Source: Petaurus breviceps papuanus | Taxonomy: Eukaryota; Chordata; Mammalia; Diprotodontia; Petauridae | DNA length: 64,000 bases | Assembly (NCBI GenBank): GCA_028583685.1 | Contig: JAMXIF010000003.1 | Location: 80,469,333 to 80,533,332 of the forward strand | Direction of reading: 5' to 3' | Shown: positions 10,079 through 22,469 of the stretch, one piece after another | Numbering within the stretch: the stretch's first letter is position 1 | Layout of the letters: the number at the start of each line of letters is the position of its first letter | The notes under the pieces: generated by a model | Database searches by the model: none | Told to the model about the DNA's origin: nothing | The model's input: only the letters and a program-made list of their open reading frames with translations | Translations under genes and position numbers: made by a program

Positions 10079-11009
10079 GCAGAGGAGCAGCTGCAGAAGA
10101 TGTCTCCAAGATGAAACACACCTGCCAAGAAAATAGTTGATTGAAGTTTGCCAAAAACCTAATAACATGAACACTAAAGAAATGATACAAGAACTCTCCT
10201 GTGTATGTGAATGCTATTACCTAGTGCTGAATGAACCGTAGTAGAGGTGCTGAGAGGAGAGAAATCAGTCTTTGGAACCAAGAAATGCTTTTTGATTTAT
10301 TCATGTCTTGCATAGCAACTTTTCTGCTACGTGCCTTTCTTCTGTAACATGACTCGTAGTAAGCATGAGAACGGGGGACCTCCTTTAAGAATAGATTTGT
10401 ATACTTAGTAGAACTGAGCCAGGAGCCATTTCTGAGTGGGTATTTCACATTAAGAAGAGAAATGCTTCATGACAATGACTGTTTTAACTATCCCAAATTA
10501 ACAAAACATTTCTGTTTCTGACATCTTAATTAGTTCATTAATAATATTTTAATTATCCATTGTCCATAATCTACAGCTGTCAGCAATTGAAGTTAATTGC
10601 ACATTCGGTAAGGATTCTTAAGTCACGGTCAGGAGTCGATTACAAATTAGCCAATATAACACTCCATTACTTTATAATGAGTTTGACATGATACAGATAA
10701 CTTTGCAGGATCCCAACGTGGCTTCAGCCTCACTAGCCGTTGGAAAAGAGAGTGCTGTATTTTCAATAATTTATTATATTTCTTTTTCAAGTGGCACTTA
10801 AAAAAAAACATAATCCATACCTCTCACTATTCCCTTCCTCAATGGAGCAAATTTTTTAAATAACATGAAAATTCCCATATTAAGCAGGTCTGGAAATACA
10901 TGTGTGTCTTTTTTGTATTTAAAACCCATTACCTCTCTGTCAAGAGAAGAATAACATGTTTTATCTTCATTCTTATGAACTTATGTTTTATTATTTCATT
11001 GGTCAGAGT
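10079..11009. other. repeat-poor unique block, candidate conserved non-coding DNA (core about 10,480-10,760)
   Basis: No repeat family recognised. The core is AT-rich and dense in homeodomain-like TAAT/ATTA motifs (for example cttaattagttcattaat, cagcaattgaagttaattgc). No RNA gene or exon is apparent. Regulatory function is inferred only. Confidence 0.4.
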
Positions 11010-11245
11010 TCTAAAATGGCAGGTCAGTGGAACAGTGGATATAATGCTGGTGCCAGAGTCAGGAGAACCTGAATTCACTATGTGACCTTAAGCAAATCAT
11101 TTAGCCTCATTTTTCTCAGTGTCCTCATCTGAAAATGAGAATAATAATAATTCCTACCTCCCAGGTTTGTTGTGAGGCTTAAATTACTTACTTTTAAGGA
11201 GCTCTGCGAATCTTAAAGCACTTTGTAAAAGTTAATTATTATTAT
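11010..11245 (+). mobile_element. MIR/MAR1-type SINE
   Basis: It reads cagtggaacagtggatataa, then actatgtgaccttaagcaaa, tcctcatctgaaaatgagaa and a 3' end aatcttaaagcactttgt followed by an ATT repeat. Confidence 0.8.
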
Positions 11246-12116
11246 TATTAAAAAAATCTTTTTATTTTAAGCATTTTATTGATCTGACTTTCCCACTACC
11301 CTAGATTGAGTAAATTTAAACAAACAAACAAACAAAATCCCTCAATTCACATCTACTTAGTACAGCAAAATAAACTCCCACGTTGGTCATGTCCTAAAAT
11401 TTGTCTGTGTGTTGAATTGCTTCTGTGTTAGAAGGTATGTTTTATCCTAATTGTTTCAGACTCCTAGTTTATCATTGTGTGAATCAGAATCTTAAAGTCC
11501 TTCAAAATTGTTTTTTGCCATAATGTTATAATTGTATGAATTATTCTTCTATTTCAGCTCACTTCACTTTGTATTAATTTAGAGAAATCTTCCCAGTTTC
11601 TTCTGAAATCGTCCATTTCATCATTTCTTACAAAAAATATTTCATTATATTCATATACATACAACAGTTTGTCCATTCCCCAATAGGACATTTTTAAAGT
11701 TTCCAATTTTCATCTACCAAATGAGATCTGGTATAAATATTTTTGTACAAATAGATCCTTTTCTTTTTCTTTGATTTCTCTGGTATATGACTCTAATAGT
11801 GGGATAGCTGGGTAGTTTTCTGGACATAGATAAAAATTGCTTTTCAAAATGTCCACCAAATTATTGTTCATATTGTTGGCTCCATCAACAGTTGACTTTA
11901 CTGTTTTCCCACATACACTTCAAAATTTGTCATTTTCTTCTTTTATCTCCTTTGTCAGTCTGATAGACACAAGGTGAACCTCAAAGTTTCTTTAATTTGT
12001 TTAATTAGTAATTGAGGGTATTTTCTCCATATGACTGATGATAACATGGATTTCCTCCTTTTAAAACTGCCTGTTCATATCCTTTGACCATTTATCTAGA
12101 GGAGAATGTGTCATCT
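11246..12116 (-). mobile_element. 5'-truncated L1, minus strand: ORF2 C-terminal end and 3' UTR
   Basis: The right edge reversed reads agataaatggtcaaaggata then tgaacaggca, the same ORF2 motif (K-W-S-K-D-M-N-R) with which the window's last L1 stops at 64,000. The left part is the remaining ORF2 end and the 3' UTR. It is diverged and has many stops. Confidence 0.8.
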
Positions 12117-13300
12117 AGAAGCTAAATGAATTTACTAAGAAAAAGGCATGACATACTGAGGATATTTATTTATTTGTTCATTTGTTTGTTCAAGTCAATG
12201 GACCAGTAGATCAATAGAATACCATAGATGCATTGATTTCAATAAGGCTTCTGACAAAATGACAAAGTTCCTACTTAGTGAAATGGAGAAATGTGATGTT
12301 ACATTTATCAATAATTAGTGGAACAATCACAATCAAAAGCCATTGATTTATGTACGGATAACATAGATGCAGGTCTCCACTGGCATTGCTGGTCAGGTCT
12401 CTATGCTTGACTCTGTCCTAGTCAGTGCTTTTAGCAATTAGTTGGATGAATATATCAAAGACATAATTACAAATTTTGAAGATGACACAAATCTGGAAGG
12501 TATGTTAATATAATAGCTGATAAAATCAGGTTCCCCAAAGAACTTGGCAGGATAGAAAGTTAGGCCCAAACTACCCAAATGAATTATAACAGAGATAATT
12601 GGAATATTTTTAGTTAGGGTCAAAACATCACCTGCACCATTAATCAGAATGGGAGAGACCTGGATTAATAGCAGTTCATGTGAACTGATTTTAATTGACT
12701 AAAAGGTCAATGAGTCAACAGCATCAAAAAAGCCTAATGCATTTTTAGGCTACATTAACAGAAATCTGGTGTCCAGAAAAAGGGAGGTAATAGTCCCACT
12801 GTGTCCTGAATGCCACATTTTAAGAGGGTTGTTGACAAGCTGCACAGCTCCATAAAGAAGGACAATCAAGATGATAAAGGAACTTAAAAAAAATATCTGT
12901 CAGACAGGAAATGGTGAAAAGATCCAGGGATATTTAAACTGAAGGGGGAAAAAAAGGGTTGAGGTGGGCAGATGGAAGGAGGAGGATGTGTATTTAAATA
13001 TTTGTACACTTATCATATGGGAAAGGAATTTAACTTGTATAATTCTGGAGGACAGGATAAGAACCAATGGGCACAAAATGATGAGGTAAACAGTTTAATA
13101 TAAAGAAGAATCTAATAACCATTAGAGCAATTTTAAAAAGTAATGGCATACTCTGAAAGATAGTAAATTGCTCATTTGCTAGACCCATTAAGGTAGGTGC
13201 TAAATGACCACCTGTTAGAGATGTAACAAAAGAACTGGCTTCACTGAGTGGGAAATTAATTTAAATTACCTGTAAACTTCCAAGATTCTATGATTCCCTA
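12117..13300 (+). mobile_element. CR1/L3-type LINE relic: reverse-transcriptase C-terminal half and 3' end
   Basis: Translations with stops give D-F-N-K-A-S-D-K (about 12,235), then a block resembling V-P-Q-G-S-V-L-G-P and F-E-D-D-T-N-L-E-G (around 12,475), the active-site region of CR1-type reverse transcriptases. The 3' end carries cattttaagagggttgttga and closes with ttctatgattccc, the CR1-type terminal repeat. Very old. The left edge (12,117-12,215) is uncertain. Confidence 0.72.
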
Positions 13301-15281
13301 CAGTTCAATTAAATGCTTTAAATAGAATTCCTAAAAATCAAGGAAGAGATTAACAAAACTAAAAACAAAAAAAATATTAGTTAGAAAGTAAAACTAGGAG
13401 CTATATAAAAAGAGAAAAATAAAGCATCATCTCATTTAGTTAAAAAGATAAGAAAAACCAAATAACTAGTATCAAAATTTAAAAAGTAGAATGTACAACA
13501 AATTAAGAAAGTATATCTTTAGAAATTTTTACTAACTATACACCAATAAAACTGACAACTTAATTAAAATAAATGAATATTAACAAAAATGTAAAGTACC
13601 CAAGTAACAGAACAAGAAATAGATAATTTAAATATCCCATTTTCAATAGAAGAAATATTTAAAGGATAATTTTAATATTATATAAATTGTTTGAAAAATA
13701 GGAAAAAAGAAGAGATCCTACCAAATTCCTTCTACAAGAAAAAAATGTGGTCTTTATACAAACAAACAAAAAATAGGGATAGTAAAAACAGAAAAAAAAA
13801 AAGAAAGCTATAGAACAATAACCATAATGAACATTGATGTAAAATTTTTAAATAAAATATTAACAAGGAGGCAAAGACAACATATCAGAAATATTATGTG
13901 CTCTGACCAGGTTGGACTTATACCAATAATACAAAGTTGGTTTAATATTAGGAAATTTGTAAACTTAATTGAAATTGTTTGGTTATATGAACAGATACAA
14001 GGGCGTTGGGGGAAGGAAAACATTGACAAAATGCAACACTCATTTCTGTTAAAAGCACTAAAAAATATAAGAATGAATGATCTTTCCTTAAAATGATAAA
14101 TCTCTAAAATAGTATATCTCTAATGAGTTACCATTATTTGTAATAGAGATAAACCAGACTCCTTCCCAATAAAATTAGTAGTGAAACAAATATATCCAGT
14201 CACTATATCTATCTGGTATAGTACTAGAAATGTTGGCTGTAGTAATAAGCCAAGAAATAGAAATTGAATGAATAAGCATAATAGATTTTTTAAAATTTTC
14301 TTTTTTTTTCAGATGATATGATAGCATATGTAAAAGCCCAAAAGTCAGGTAAAAAAATTAATTGCAACAACAATTTCAGCAAAAGTTGCAGAATACTAAA
14401 TGAAACCACACAAACTATCAGCATTTCTATGTCAGCAAGAAAAGATAGACAAAGAAATTATGTTTAAAGTAATTACAGAAGATATAAAATATATACCTAC
14501 TGAGATACACATAAGATCTACATAAATATAACTATAAATCACTGTTTACAGAAATAAAAAAACACTTCTAAATAAGTGGGAAAATATTAACTGCTCATAA
14601 GCATGATGAGTCAATATAATACACATAAAAGTGCTATTTAAATTAATTTACTAATTTAAAACCATCACAATCAAACTACCAAAGGATTACTTTATAAAAG
14701 TAGAAAAAAAATCATAATGTAATTCATATGGTGGGGGAAAGAGGTCAAGAATCTCAAGACAATAATGGGGGAAAAGTAGAAATAAACTTTGGCAGATTTC
14801 AGTATACTATAGTTATTCTAAACAATTTGACACTGATTGAAAAACAGAGATTGATCAATGAAACAAATTAGATATACAATATAATGAAGCAAATGTGTCT
14901 TGTACCTTTGTATTGGATAAACACAAAGACCTAAGCTATTGGAATAGTACTCACTATTTGACAAAAACTGCTGGGAAAATTGGATAGAAGCATGGATAAA
15001 ATTAGATTTAAAGTAAACATTTCCATTTTTATAGCAAGTTAAGCACCAACTGGATACATGATTGAGAAATAAAAGTTCATATCTATAGGTTAAAAATTAC
15101 GTATTAGAACTACGAATAGAAGAAAAATTTACATCTAAACAAGATGAAAGAATTGCAGAAGTGAAAGCTGATCATTTTTACTATATAAAATTTAAAACGT
15201 TTTTTTGTATAAATCCAATAAAGTAAAGATTAAAAGGGAAACAATTAAATGGGGAAAACATTTGCAACAAATTTCTTTGCA

Positions 15282-15470
15282 ACAATTCTCATTTTCTTTT
15301 TTTTTTTTAAGCAATCAGGGTTAAGTAGCTTGCTCAAGGTTACACGGCCAGGTGTTTCTGGGTGGGTGCTAAGTGTCTGAGCCCAGGATTTGATCTCCAG
15401 CTCATCCTGACACTAGAGCCGGTGCTCTTACTCACTGTGCTACCTGGCCGCCCAGACAATTCTCATTTTC
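15282..15470 (-). mobile_element. WSINE-related SINE, cgg-ccaggtagc subfamily, minus strand, nested in L1
   Basis: The SINE body is 15,297-15,455, flanked by perfect 15-bp duplications acaattctcattttc (15,282-15,296 and 15,456-15,470). Reversed it reads cggccaggtagcacag, then accggctctagtg, gctcagacacttagcaccca, and ccagaaacacctggccgtgt. It is the same subfamily as 36,199-36,365. Confidence 0.92.
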
Positions 15471-16008
15471 AAACTATATAAGGAACTCATTCAGATTTTC
15501 AAGAATAAGAACCATTCCCCAGTAGATGAATGTTCTAGAAATATCCTCCTCTGTCAATAGGAAATTTTCAAGGGGAAAAAAAAAAGACAATTACAGTTAT
15601 TGTATAGCCACATGGGAAAATGCTTCAAATCACCATTTCTTAGGGAAATGCAAATTAAATAAATTCTTATATTTCACTTGATGACCATCAGATTGGCAGA
15701 GATGACGAAAAAAAAAGAAAAATTATAAATATTAGAGGGGCTATAGGAAAACAAACACATTGGTGCACTATTGGTGAGCCACCGAATGGGTTCCAGCATT
15801 TGGAGAGGAAATTGTATTTATACACAAAAAATTACTAAACAATGCATGCTACTTAAAGAAATAGCACAACATCCTACATGTACAAAAAATATTTATAGTA
15901 CCTCTTTTTTGTAGTAGTAAAAAACTGGAAAACAAAGGGATGGCTATCAACTGAGGTTTGGTTGAATAAATTGTGGTGTATGAAAGTGATGGAATTCCAT
16001 TGCACTGT

Positions 16009-17065
16009 AAGAAATGATGAAATGCAAATACAAGAAGCAAGAGAAGCATGAAAAGATAAACAGCATAGAGAAATCATAAGGAACTTATTAAAGTTGAACT
16101 ACTTACATTCCTACAGGGAAAGAAGATATTTGTAACTCATGAGACTTTTCTGAGTATGAGAATAGTTGAAGGGAATATATATGTATATAAGTACACATAC
16201 ATATATATATAGGTGGGTGTATGTTTCTATATGTATGTATGTATGTATGTGTGTGTATATACGTAGAGGGCACAGGGTGAGTTGAATGTGAAGAGATGAT
16301 ATCTAAAAAATAAAATTAAGAAGTGAGAGAAAAATATATTGTGAAAAGGAGAGGGGGAGAGATAGAATGGGGTAGATTATCTTACATAAAGGAGACAGAA
16401 AAAGGTTGTTACAATGGAGGGAAAGAGCGGGAAGGTGAAAGCGAAAGAGTCAACCTTACTCTCATTGGATTTGGCTTAAGGTGGGAATAACATACACACT
16501 CAATACACTTATTCTACAGGATGATAGAAGGGAGGGCAGATTGGGGAGAGGGTAGTTAGAAGCAAACACTTTTGAAAAGGGACAGGGTCAAAAGAGAAAA
16601 TAGAATAAATGGGGGATGGGATAGAATGGAGGGAAATATAATTAGTCTCTCACGATATAACTACTATGGAAATGTTTTGCATAACTACACATGTACAACC
16701 TATATTGAATTTCTTGTCTTCCCAGTAGGGGTGGGTGAGGAGGGGAGAATGGAGAGAATCTTGAACTCAAAGTCTTAAAAACAAATGTTAAAAAAAATTG
16801 TTTTTACATGGAACTGGGAAATAAGATATACAGGCAATAGGGTATAGAAATTCATCTTGCCCTACAAGAAAATAAGGGGAGAGCATGGGGGAGAGGGGAA
16901 TATAAGAGAGGGCAGATTGGAGGAAGGGGTGTTCAGTATGCTTGCCATCTTGGGGTGGGGGCAGGGGAGACATGGGGAGAAAATTTGTAACTCAAAATCT
17001 TATGGAAATGAATGTTGAAAACTAAAAATAAATAAATTATAAATTAAAAAAAGAAATGATGAAAT
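16009..17065 (+). mobile_element. younger L1 3' tail inserted into the old L1
   Basis: The insert (16,024-17,050) is flanked by perfect 15-bp duplications aagaaatgatgaaat (16,009-16,023 and 17,051-17,065). It is mostly purine-rich 3' UTR with an A-rich tail and a TA/TG microsatellite (about 16,168-16,262). It aligns with the minus-strand tail at 847-1330. The host L1 resumes in register at 17,066 (tgaactgatgcaggatga). Confidence 0.88.
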
Positions 17066-17685
17066 AACTTCAAAGAGACATGAAAAGGTTACTATGAACT
17101 GATGCAGGATGAAGTAGAATCAGAATAATAATTTTTACTATAACACCAATATTTTTAAAATGAGTAGTTCTGAAGACTTAAACTATTGGAAAATGAAATG
17201 AAGAAAATTAAGAGGAAAATTGATATAATAATAACTTTGGAAAGACAAACAACTTTGAAACCTATATCAATGCAATGACTTTCCTCCAGAAAGTCAATGA
17301 TGAAACATCAGGAAGGTAATGGATTTAGACTGCAGACTCAGATAAACATTTTTATATATAGCCAATGAGAGAATTTGTTTTAATTGACTATGCATATTTG
17401 TTATAAGGAATTTGTTTTTATTTTCTCTTTCTTTCAATGGAGTAAAGGTGAGAGGAAAATAATAGATTTCTGTCGATTTTTTAAAAAACACTTAAAAATA
17501 AGAGTTCGGGGAAGGTATAGTTGTAAAATGTATGCACTTTCAGATGAGGATTTGATGTTCTATTAAATAATTTCACTTTGTTATGAGAATTCTGATGGGT
17601 GGGGATGATCCGGAAATGTTTGCAATGTAAAAACAAAACGTCAATAAAACTTAAAAACAACAACAAAAACCTCACCAATAAGAGA

Positions 17686-18314
17686 AAGGTCCACAGAAGG
17701 AGAGCCAGGAGATAGCTGAGGCATTGTGGCTAAAGCCAGAGAATGATGTATCCAGTCAGTCAGAATTTTCCTGGAGTTAGCTTGTTTCAGATCTCAATAG
17801 CTGATTGTTAAATTTTCAATATAAGTATTTGCATCTTGGAAATCAGCAAATAGTACAAATCAGGGCTGGATTTATTGTTGTATTGATTGTCTAGACTGAA
17901 GAAAATGATGAGGGGGAGGACATGTTAATGATACATATTAAATTTAAATGTCATGCATACTGGCTTTTTCTCCCCAGAGGATCTGTTGTTAAATATTTAT
18001 AAGCACAATTCAAAGTCCAGTGTTCTTTCATTTGTACCATATGACTGGTTAGGGAGGGTGAGTTTAAATTAGATTGATCCTAAAGTATTTCTTCTCCTCC
18101 AGAAGAGTCCTAAAATGAGCATGGAGAAAATATCCAACTTCACGACCTTTCACTGACCAACATTAATCTGGCCCCTATCAATTGATTCCATATAATTTAT
18201 TCATGATCTGACTCTGTCCTTTAGAAGGCCCAAAATAGCCTTTGGGAGTCTTATGCAAAACTTAGGAGATGTCTCAGACTTAGTTGGTATCCATAGATCT
18301 GTCTACAATCAGCT
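17686..18314. other. unclassified sequence
   Basis: No family was recognised and no exon-like frame was found. Confidence 0.35.
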
Positions 18315-18640
18315 CAATTAGGTAGCATTATTAAGTGAAAGATACCATGCTAGGGGCAGAGAATAAAAATGAAATAAAAAAAAAACCTACTAAAAAGGAG
18401 ATGAATAGAAGAGACAAGGACATACACAAATAAACATAGAATATAAAGAGAATAAATACAAATAAATGCAGATCAATTAGATATAAGGTGAAGAAAAACA
18501 TTAGTAGTTGATATATCAGGAAAATCTTCATACGGAAGATGTTGCTGGAAATTTCTCTTAAAGGAAGAAAGGGATTCTTCGAGGTGAAAGATCCCAAAGG
18601 GATTAAACATCAGGGAAGAAGAGATAATGAGCCTCCATTT
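18315..18640 (-). mobile_element. L2, 3' part, minus strand, strongly diverged
   Basis: The order resembles reversed L2: attattaagtgaaagatacc, atgctaggggcagagaataa, then cttaaaggaagaaagggatt. The match is weak. Confidence 0.45.
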
Positions 18641-18689
18641 GCTAGGAGAATTTGTTTCAAAGAATTTGGATCTTGCTGACCACCATTAG

Positions 18690-18855
18690 GAGTTGAATAT
18701 GGGGCCATGACCTTTGATCTGACATGCTAAGACTTACCACCTGTGTGACCTTGGGCAAATCACTTAAACTCTCTGGGCCCCTATTTACTCATCCATAAAA
18801 CGAGGAGATTGGACTAGGTTTCCTTCTAGTTCTAAATCTGTGATCCCATAAATTC
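18690..18855 (+). mobile_element. THER1/MIR-type SINE
   Basis: It has the core cacctgtgtgaccttgggca and the THER1-like 3' end ggactaggtttccttctag followed by ttctaaatctgtgatccc. Confidence 0.75.
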
Positions 18856-18859
18856 TCCA

Positions 18860-19430
18860 GAGTTCTTAAAGAGGAAAGAACTTCATTGCCTATCATATTT
18901 CCCAGGCATGATGATTTGAGTGGGGTACTAACTTCCACAGACTAGGAATCAAGGTGGGTAAATGGTATAGCTTTTTAAAAAATTTTCTGGATATGCTGGA
19001 ATAACCATCTCTGTGTTGACAGAGCAGTCCGTAGATCCTAGAAGGGGTTTACTTCTTATAATTATAGAATTTAGAGCTACAAGGGACATCAGAAATTATT
19101 TAACCTGCCCATGGAAGAAAATGTTTAATGAACTGGAACTGTGAAGTCCTGGAATAAAGATTCTCCACTAAACCCCCATCATTCTTTGTTCTAAGGAAAT
19201 CATGCAAACTGATACTTCGATGTACACATGGTTATACAAATAACTGTCATTTATCATGGCAATCAGAAGATGAAGTCATATTAGTTCTGGTTATCAGGTT
19301 GATCTAAAAGTAGGTCAAGATCAAACAAGAAATTTCAAGAAAGAGAAACAGAACAGGTAATAAAACTAGGGAACTACTCAACAACCTAGAAGTTTAACAC
19401 TGATAGACTCAGATCTGAGGCAGGTCTTAG
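18860..19430. other. mostly unclassified; small THER1-like 3' fragment near 19,060-19,110
   Basis: tagaatttagagctacaagg near 19,063 resembles a reversed THER1/CR1 3' end. Nothing else is recognisable. Confidence 0.35.
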
Positions 19431-19434
19431 GACT

Positions 19435-19695
19435 TGAGACAGCTGGTGGTGCAGTACATAGAACACTAAGCCTGGAGTCAGGAGACAAGGTCAAATCCAG
19501 CCTCAGACACTCTGTAGCTGTGTGACTCTGGGCAAGTCACTTAATTTATGTCCACCTCAGTTTCCTTAACTATCAAATAGGATAATAATACTACATACCT
19601 CCCAGATTTGTTGTGAGAATCAAATGAAATAATATTTGTAAAAAGTGGTTAGCACAGTGCCTGGCAAATGCTTAATTGTGGTATAAAAGCTTATT
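19435..19695 (+). mobile_element. MIR/MAR1-type SINE
   Basis: It reads agctggtggtgcagtacata, cctggagtcaggagac, tagctgtgtgactctgggca, then the long 3' end with ggttagcacagtgcctggca. Confidence 0.85.
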
Positions 19696-19714
19696 CTCTG
19701 CCATTCTCACTCAA

Positions 19715-19930
19715 GCCTTAAGAGGCTGGTGTAGTGGATCACTGAATTTAGAGTCAGAGACCTTGGGCCTGAATCCTGGCTCTGCCACTTACTGCCTGTA
19801 TGACCCTGGGCAAGTCATGTAATCCTCTCTTGGTCTCTGTGCACTCATCCACAAAATGAAGAGGTAAGACCAGATGGATTTGAATTACTGTCATTCTGGT
19901 TCTAAATCTATGATCCTATGAACCATCCCC
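19715..19930 (+). mobile_element. THER1/MIR-type SINE
   Basis: Head taaagaggctggtgtagt-like, core ctgcctgtatgaccctgggc, and THER1-type 3' end ggttctaaatctatgatcct. Confidence 0.8.
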
Positions 19931-19984
19931 CTGCATTCTTAAGGAGAAAAGAGCTTCATTGTTATATTATAGTCTCTGCTGTGA

Positions 19985-20235
19985 TGATAATAATTGCTAG
20001 CATCTCTATAGGACTTTAAAGTTTGAAAAGCATTTTGCAAATAGCTCATTGATCTTTATAATAACCCTGGAGTAGGTACAATTATTATCCTCATTTTAGA
20101 AATGAGGAAACTGAGGCAGACAGGAGCTAAGTGACTTGCCTAGGGTCACACAATTAATGAGTGTCTGAAGTCACATGTGAGCTTTAGTCTTCCTGACTCC
20201 AGGCCCAGTATTCTATCCATAGAACCCCCTAATTT
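19985..20235 (-). mobile_element. MIR/MAR1-type SINE, minus strand
   Basis: It contains agcattttgcaaatagctca, aatgaggaaactgaggcaga, agtgacttgcctagggtcac and ggcccagtattctatccat, the full reversed order. Confidence 0.85.
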
Positions 20236-20540
20236 ACATGAGGAAGATGGACATAGTATCTATCTTTTCTTTTAAAATTCCTTTTATTTTTAATTTTATA
20301 TAGGTATATTTTTTTCATGTATGTCACTACCCACCAATCCATCTCTCCCCTCCTCCAAATGCCACTAATAAGAGGGGTACTTCATTTCCTTGGGTAAAAG
20401 ACCAAGCATCTGGGGCTGCACATTCATCCAAAGACCAGTTCCCACTGTGAGGTGATTAAAAGATCAAGTTTCATAACTTCATTCTACTAAACCTGCTCCA
20501 CTATTTGGCTCAAGAGACCTCTCGAGAAGAATTGTAGCAT
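20236..20540. other. unclassified sequence
   Basis: T-rich at first; no recognised family. Confidence 0.35.
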
Positions 20541-20785
20541 TGTCAGAAACATGGTTCAGTGAGGTAAGACTGGATAAGAAATCAAAAGAACAAGGTCTGA
20601 ACCCTGCTTCTTCTACTTACTACCTTATGACTTTGGATAAGTCATCACCTACCCTCAGTGAACCTCAGTTTCCCTCTCTGTAAAATAGGTTTGTTAGTAT
20701 CTGCACTATGTGTAACAGAGTTGTTGAGAGGATCAAATGAAATAATGTCTGTAACAAGCATTATTAGCTGTGCAGTACAATGTGA
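20541..20785 (+). mobile_element. MIR-type SINE, diverged
   Basis: It has accttatgactttggataag, cctcagtttccctctctgta and a gttgttgagaggatcaaatg 3' block. Confidence 0.7.
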
Positions 20786-21244
20786 AAGTCAGTTATTACT
20801 TTTACGGATATTCTCTATTAAATTAATATGCAGAATTATGGGGTAATGTGTACAACTGTCAATCAACCTTTAACCATTAGCCCTGAATGTGCTAAGTAAC
20901 AGAAAAAACCTAGGCAAACTGGACAAAAAGGTTTTCATATCAACTGCCCTGTAAGTCCTGTACTGGCCATGCAAGGCCTGTTCTGACCCTCATGTTGTAT
21001 AGCATTTCATGATTCTTCCAGAAAAAAAAAAGTATTTTGTAATTTAGTCATTCTCCCTCAAATTAACTCTACATCAATGAGAAGGATGTTTGCATCTTAT
21101 CAATTAATTGTGATCTTTTAAGTTCGACCAAATAATGACCTTTTACCTTGAGAGAATCCTTGCAAAAAGGTTTATCACATTTATCTTGCTGTTTCATTCT
21201 TCCTTATATCACTCTAACTTCTGGACATAATTTTTGCCAATATT
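20786..21244. other. unclassified unique sequence
   Basis: No repeat family, exon or RNA gene recognised. Confidence 0.35.
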
Positions 21245-21530
21245 AACTAGGAGCACAGAATTTCTGAGTTGGAAGCGAACACAGACACCATCCTGCCCAC
21301 CCTGTGTCTGAATCAGAATCCTTTCTACAAATTACTCAACAAGTGATCATCCCATCTTGATTTGAAGACCTCTGGCCAAGAGGAACTCATGTTTTCTTCA
21401 TGTCCAGGTACATAGCTCAGCTTGAAGGCATTGTTCTCACAGATCCTGCTTTCGGATTGTTGGGATTTATTCTCTCTAACACCCCTGCTGCAATAGGGTT
21501 CTCTGCCTCTATGCTAAGCCTCATGACCTC
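21245..21530 (-). mobile_element. CR1/L3-type LINE 3' end, minus strand
   Basis: It opens with the reversed CR1-type terminus (cacagaatttctgagttgga) and continues aagtgatcatcccatcttga then tttgaagacctctggcc. Beyond about 21,420 the match fades. Confidence 0.6.
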
Positions 21531-21544
21531 ACTTCAAAAAAAGC

Positions 21545-21715
21545 CACTGGGGGCAGCTACATGGTGCAGTGGATAGAGTACTGACCCTGGAGTCAGAAGG
21601 ACCTTAGATCAAATCTGAACTGAGACCCATACTAGCTGTGTGACCTTGGGCAAGTCACTTAATCCCAATAGCTTTCCCCTCTCCCTCCCAAAAAGAGTCA
21701 CTACTTGATAGATAG
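21545..21715 (+). mobile_element. WSINE-type SINE
   Basis: It reads gggggcagctacatggtgca, tagctgtgtgaccttgggca, cttaatcccaatagc, then an A-rich tail. gccact on the left and gtcact on the right may be a short target duplication. Confidence 0.85.
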
Positions 21716-21894
21716 GACATGTGAAGCTGGAGCCCAAGGAAGATGATAACACTGAAAAAGTCAAGGAGTGCCATTTTTCCAAGCACAGTCCTGTTCAACC
21801 AACATTAGCTATAAATCTACTCTTGTCCTCTCTCTTTAACTTGCAAATTAAAGAAGGGGTATGATTAATAAACTATAAGGTACTAGAGATCAAA

Positions 21895-22100
21895 GGTGTT
21901 CTCATAGATATCTTTGAAACCCTAGCACCAACACAGCATTTTGTACATATCAGTCATTTAAAAAAATATTTGTTGTAATGAAGATCAAATTAGATTTGTG
22001 TGCCTGAATTATACATCTACTTGCCCGTAAGTATCTCAGTGCAGAGACAGTTTCCCATTAATCTTCATATTCCTAGCAAGGCCTAGCAATAGTACCTTGT
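21895..22100 (+). mobile_element. two L2 3' ends in tandem
   Basis: Copy one ends tttaaaaaaatatttgttg (about 21,980). Copy two carries gtatctcagtgcagagacag and ttcatattcctagcaagg. Confidence 0.5.
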
Positions 22101-22103
22101 ATA

Positions 22104-22173
22104 CAGAGTATCCCAAAAATCTTTGTGCAATTTTAAGCTTTAATAGTTGGACAAAAGCTTTTGGGAAACCCTG
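22104..22173. mobile_element. short mariner-type miniature element
   Basis: The left end cagagtatcccaaaaatctt and the reversed right end cagggtttcccaaaagcttt form inverted repeats with the GTnTCCCAAAA pattern common to a mariner group. TA lies at 22,102-22,103 on the left; the right TA appears altered. It is about 70 bp long and non-coding. Confidence 0.6.
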
Positions 22174-22244
22174 AATAGTAGGAATACACACAAAACACAA
22201 TGTCAAATATCTTAATTTACAGTATAAAGGAGGTTCTTGTTGAA

Positions 22245-22465
22245 ATGGGATTAGATCTATGGAGTGAGAAAAGACCTGAGAGGACATCTAGTCTGACCAC
22301 CTAATTTTACAGATAAGGAAACAGGTTGAGAAGAGTTAAATGACTTGTCCATGGTCTCACAGGTATAAAGCAGCAGACCGTTATCTAAACTGGAGTCTTC
22401 CAACCTCAAATCTGGCATTCTTCCTCCTCCATTGCACTGTATCAAAGGTCCCTTCTAAATTCAAG
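22245..22465 (-). mobile_element. THER1/MIR-type SINE, minus strand
   Basis: It contains ggacatctagtctgaccacc, aattttacagataaggaaac, aatgacttgtccatggtctc, in reversed THER1 order. Confidence 0.75.
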
Positions 22466-22469
22466 GTTA

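Larger units (their letters stand above)
13301..17685 (+). mobile_element. old L1: reverse-transcriptase region to 3' end, carrying two nested insertions
   Basis: The sequence parallels the young L1 at the window end: the motif A to thumb region (for example cctaccaaattccttctac, gaccaggttggacttatacc) and actatttgacaaaaactgct (14,955), which recurs at 63,554. It continues through the ORF2 C terminus and a 3' UTR ending near 17,685. A SINE (15,297-15,455) and a younger L1 tail (16,024-17,050) are inserted. There are many stops and deletions, with a larger gap near 13,620-13,700. Confidence 0.82.

Noticed and set aside
9755-10174. 139-codon open frame on minus.
   Set aside because: It crosses an RTE-tailed SINE and both its target duplications, so it is an accidental frame.
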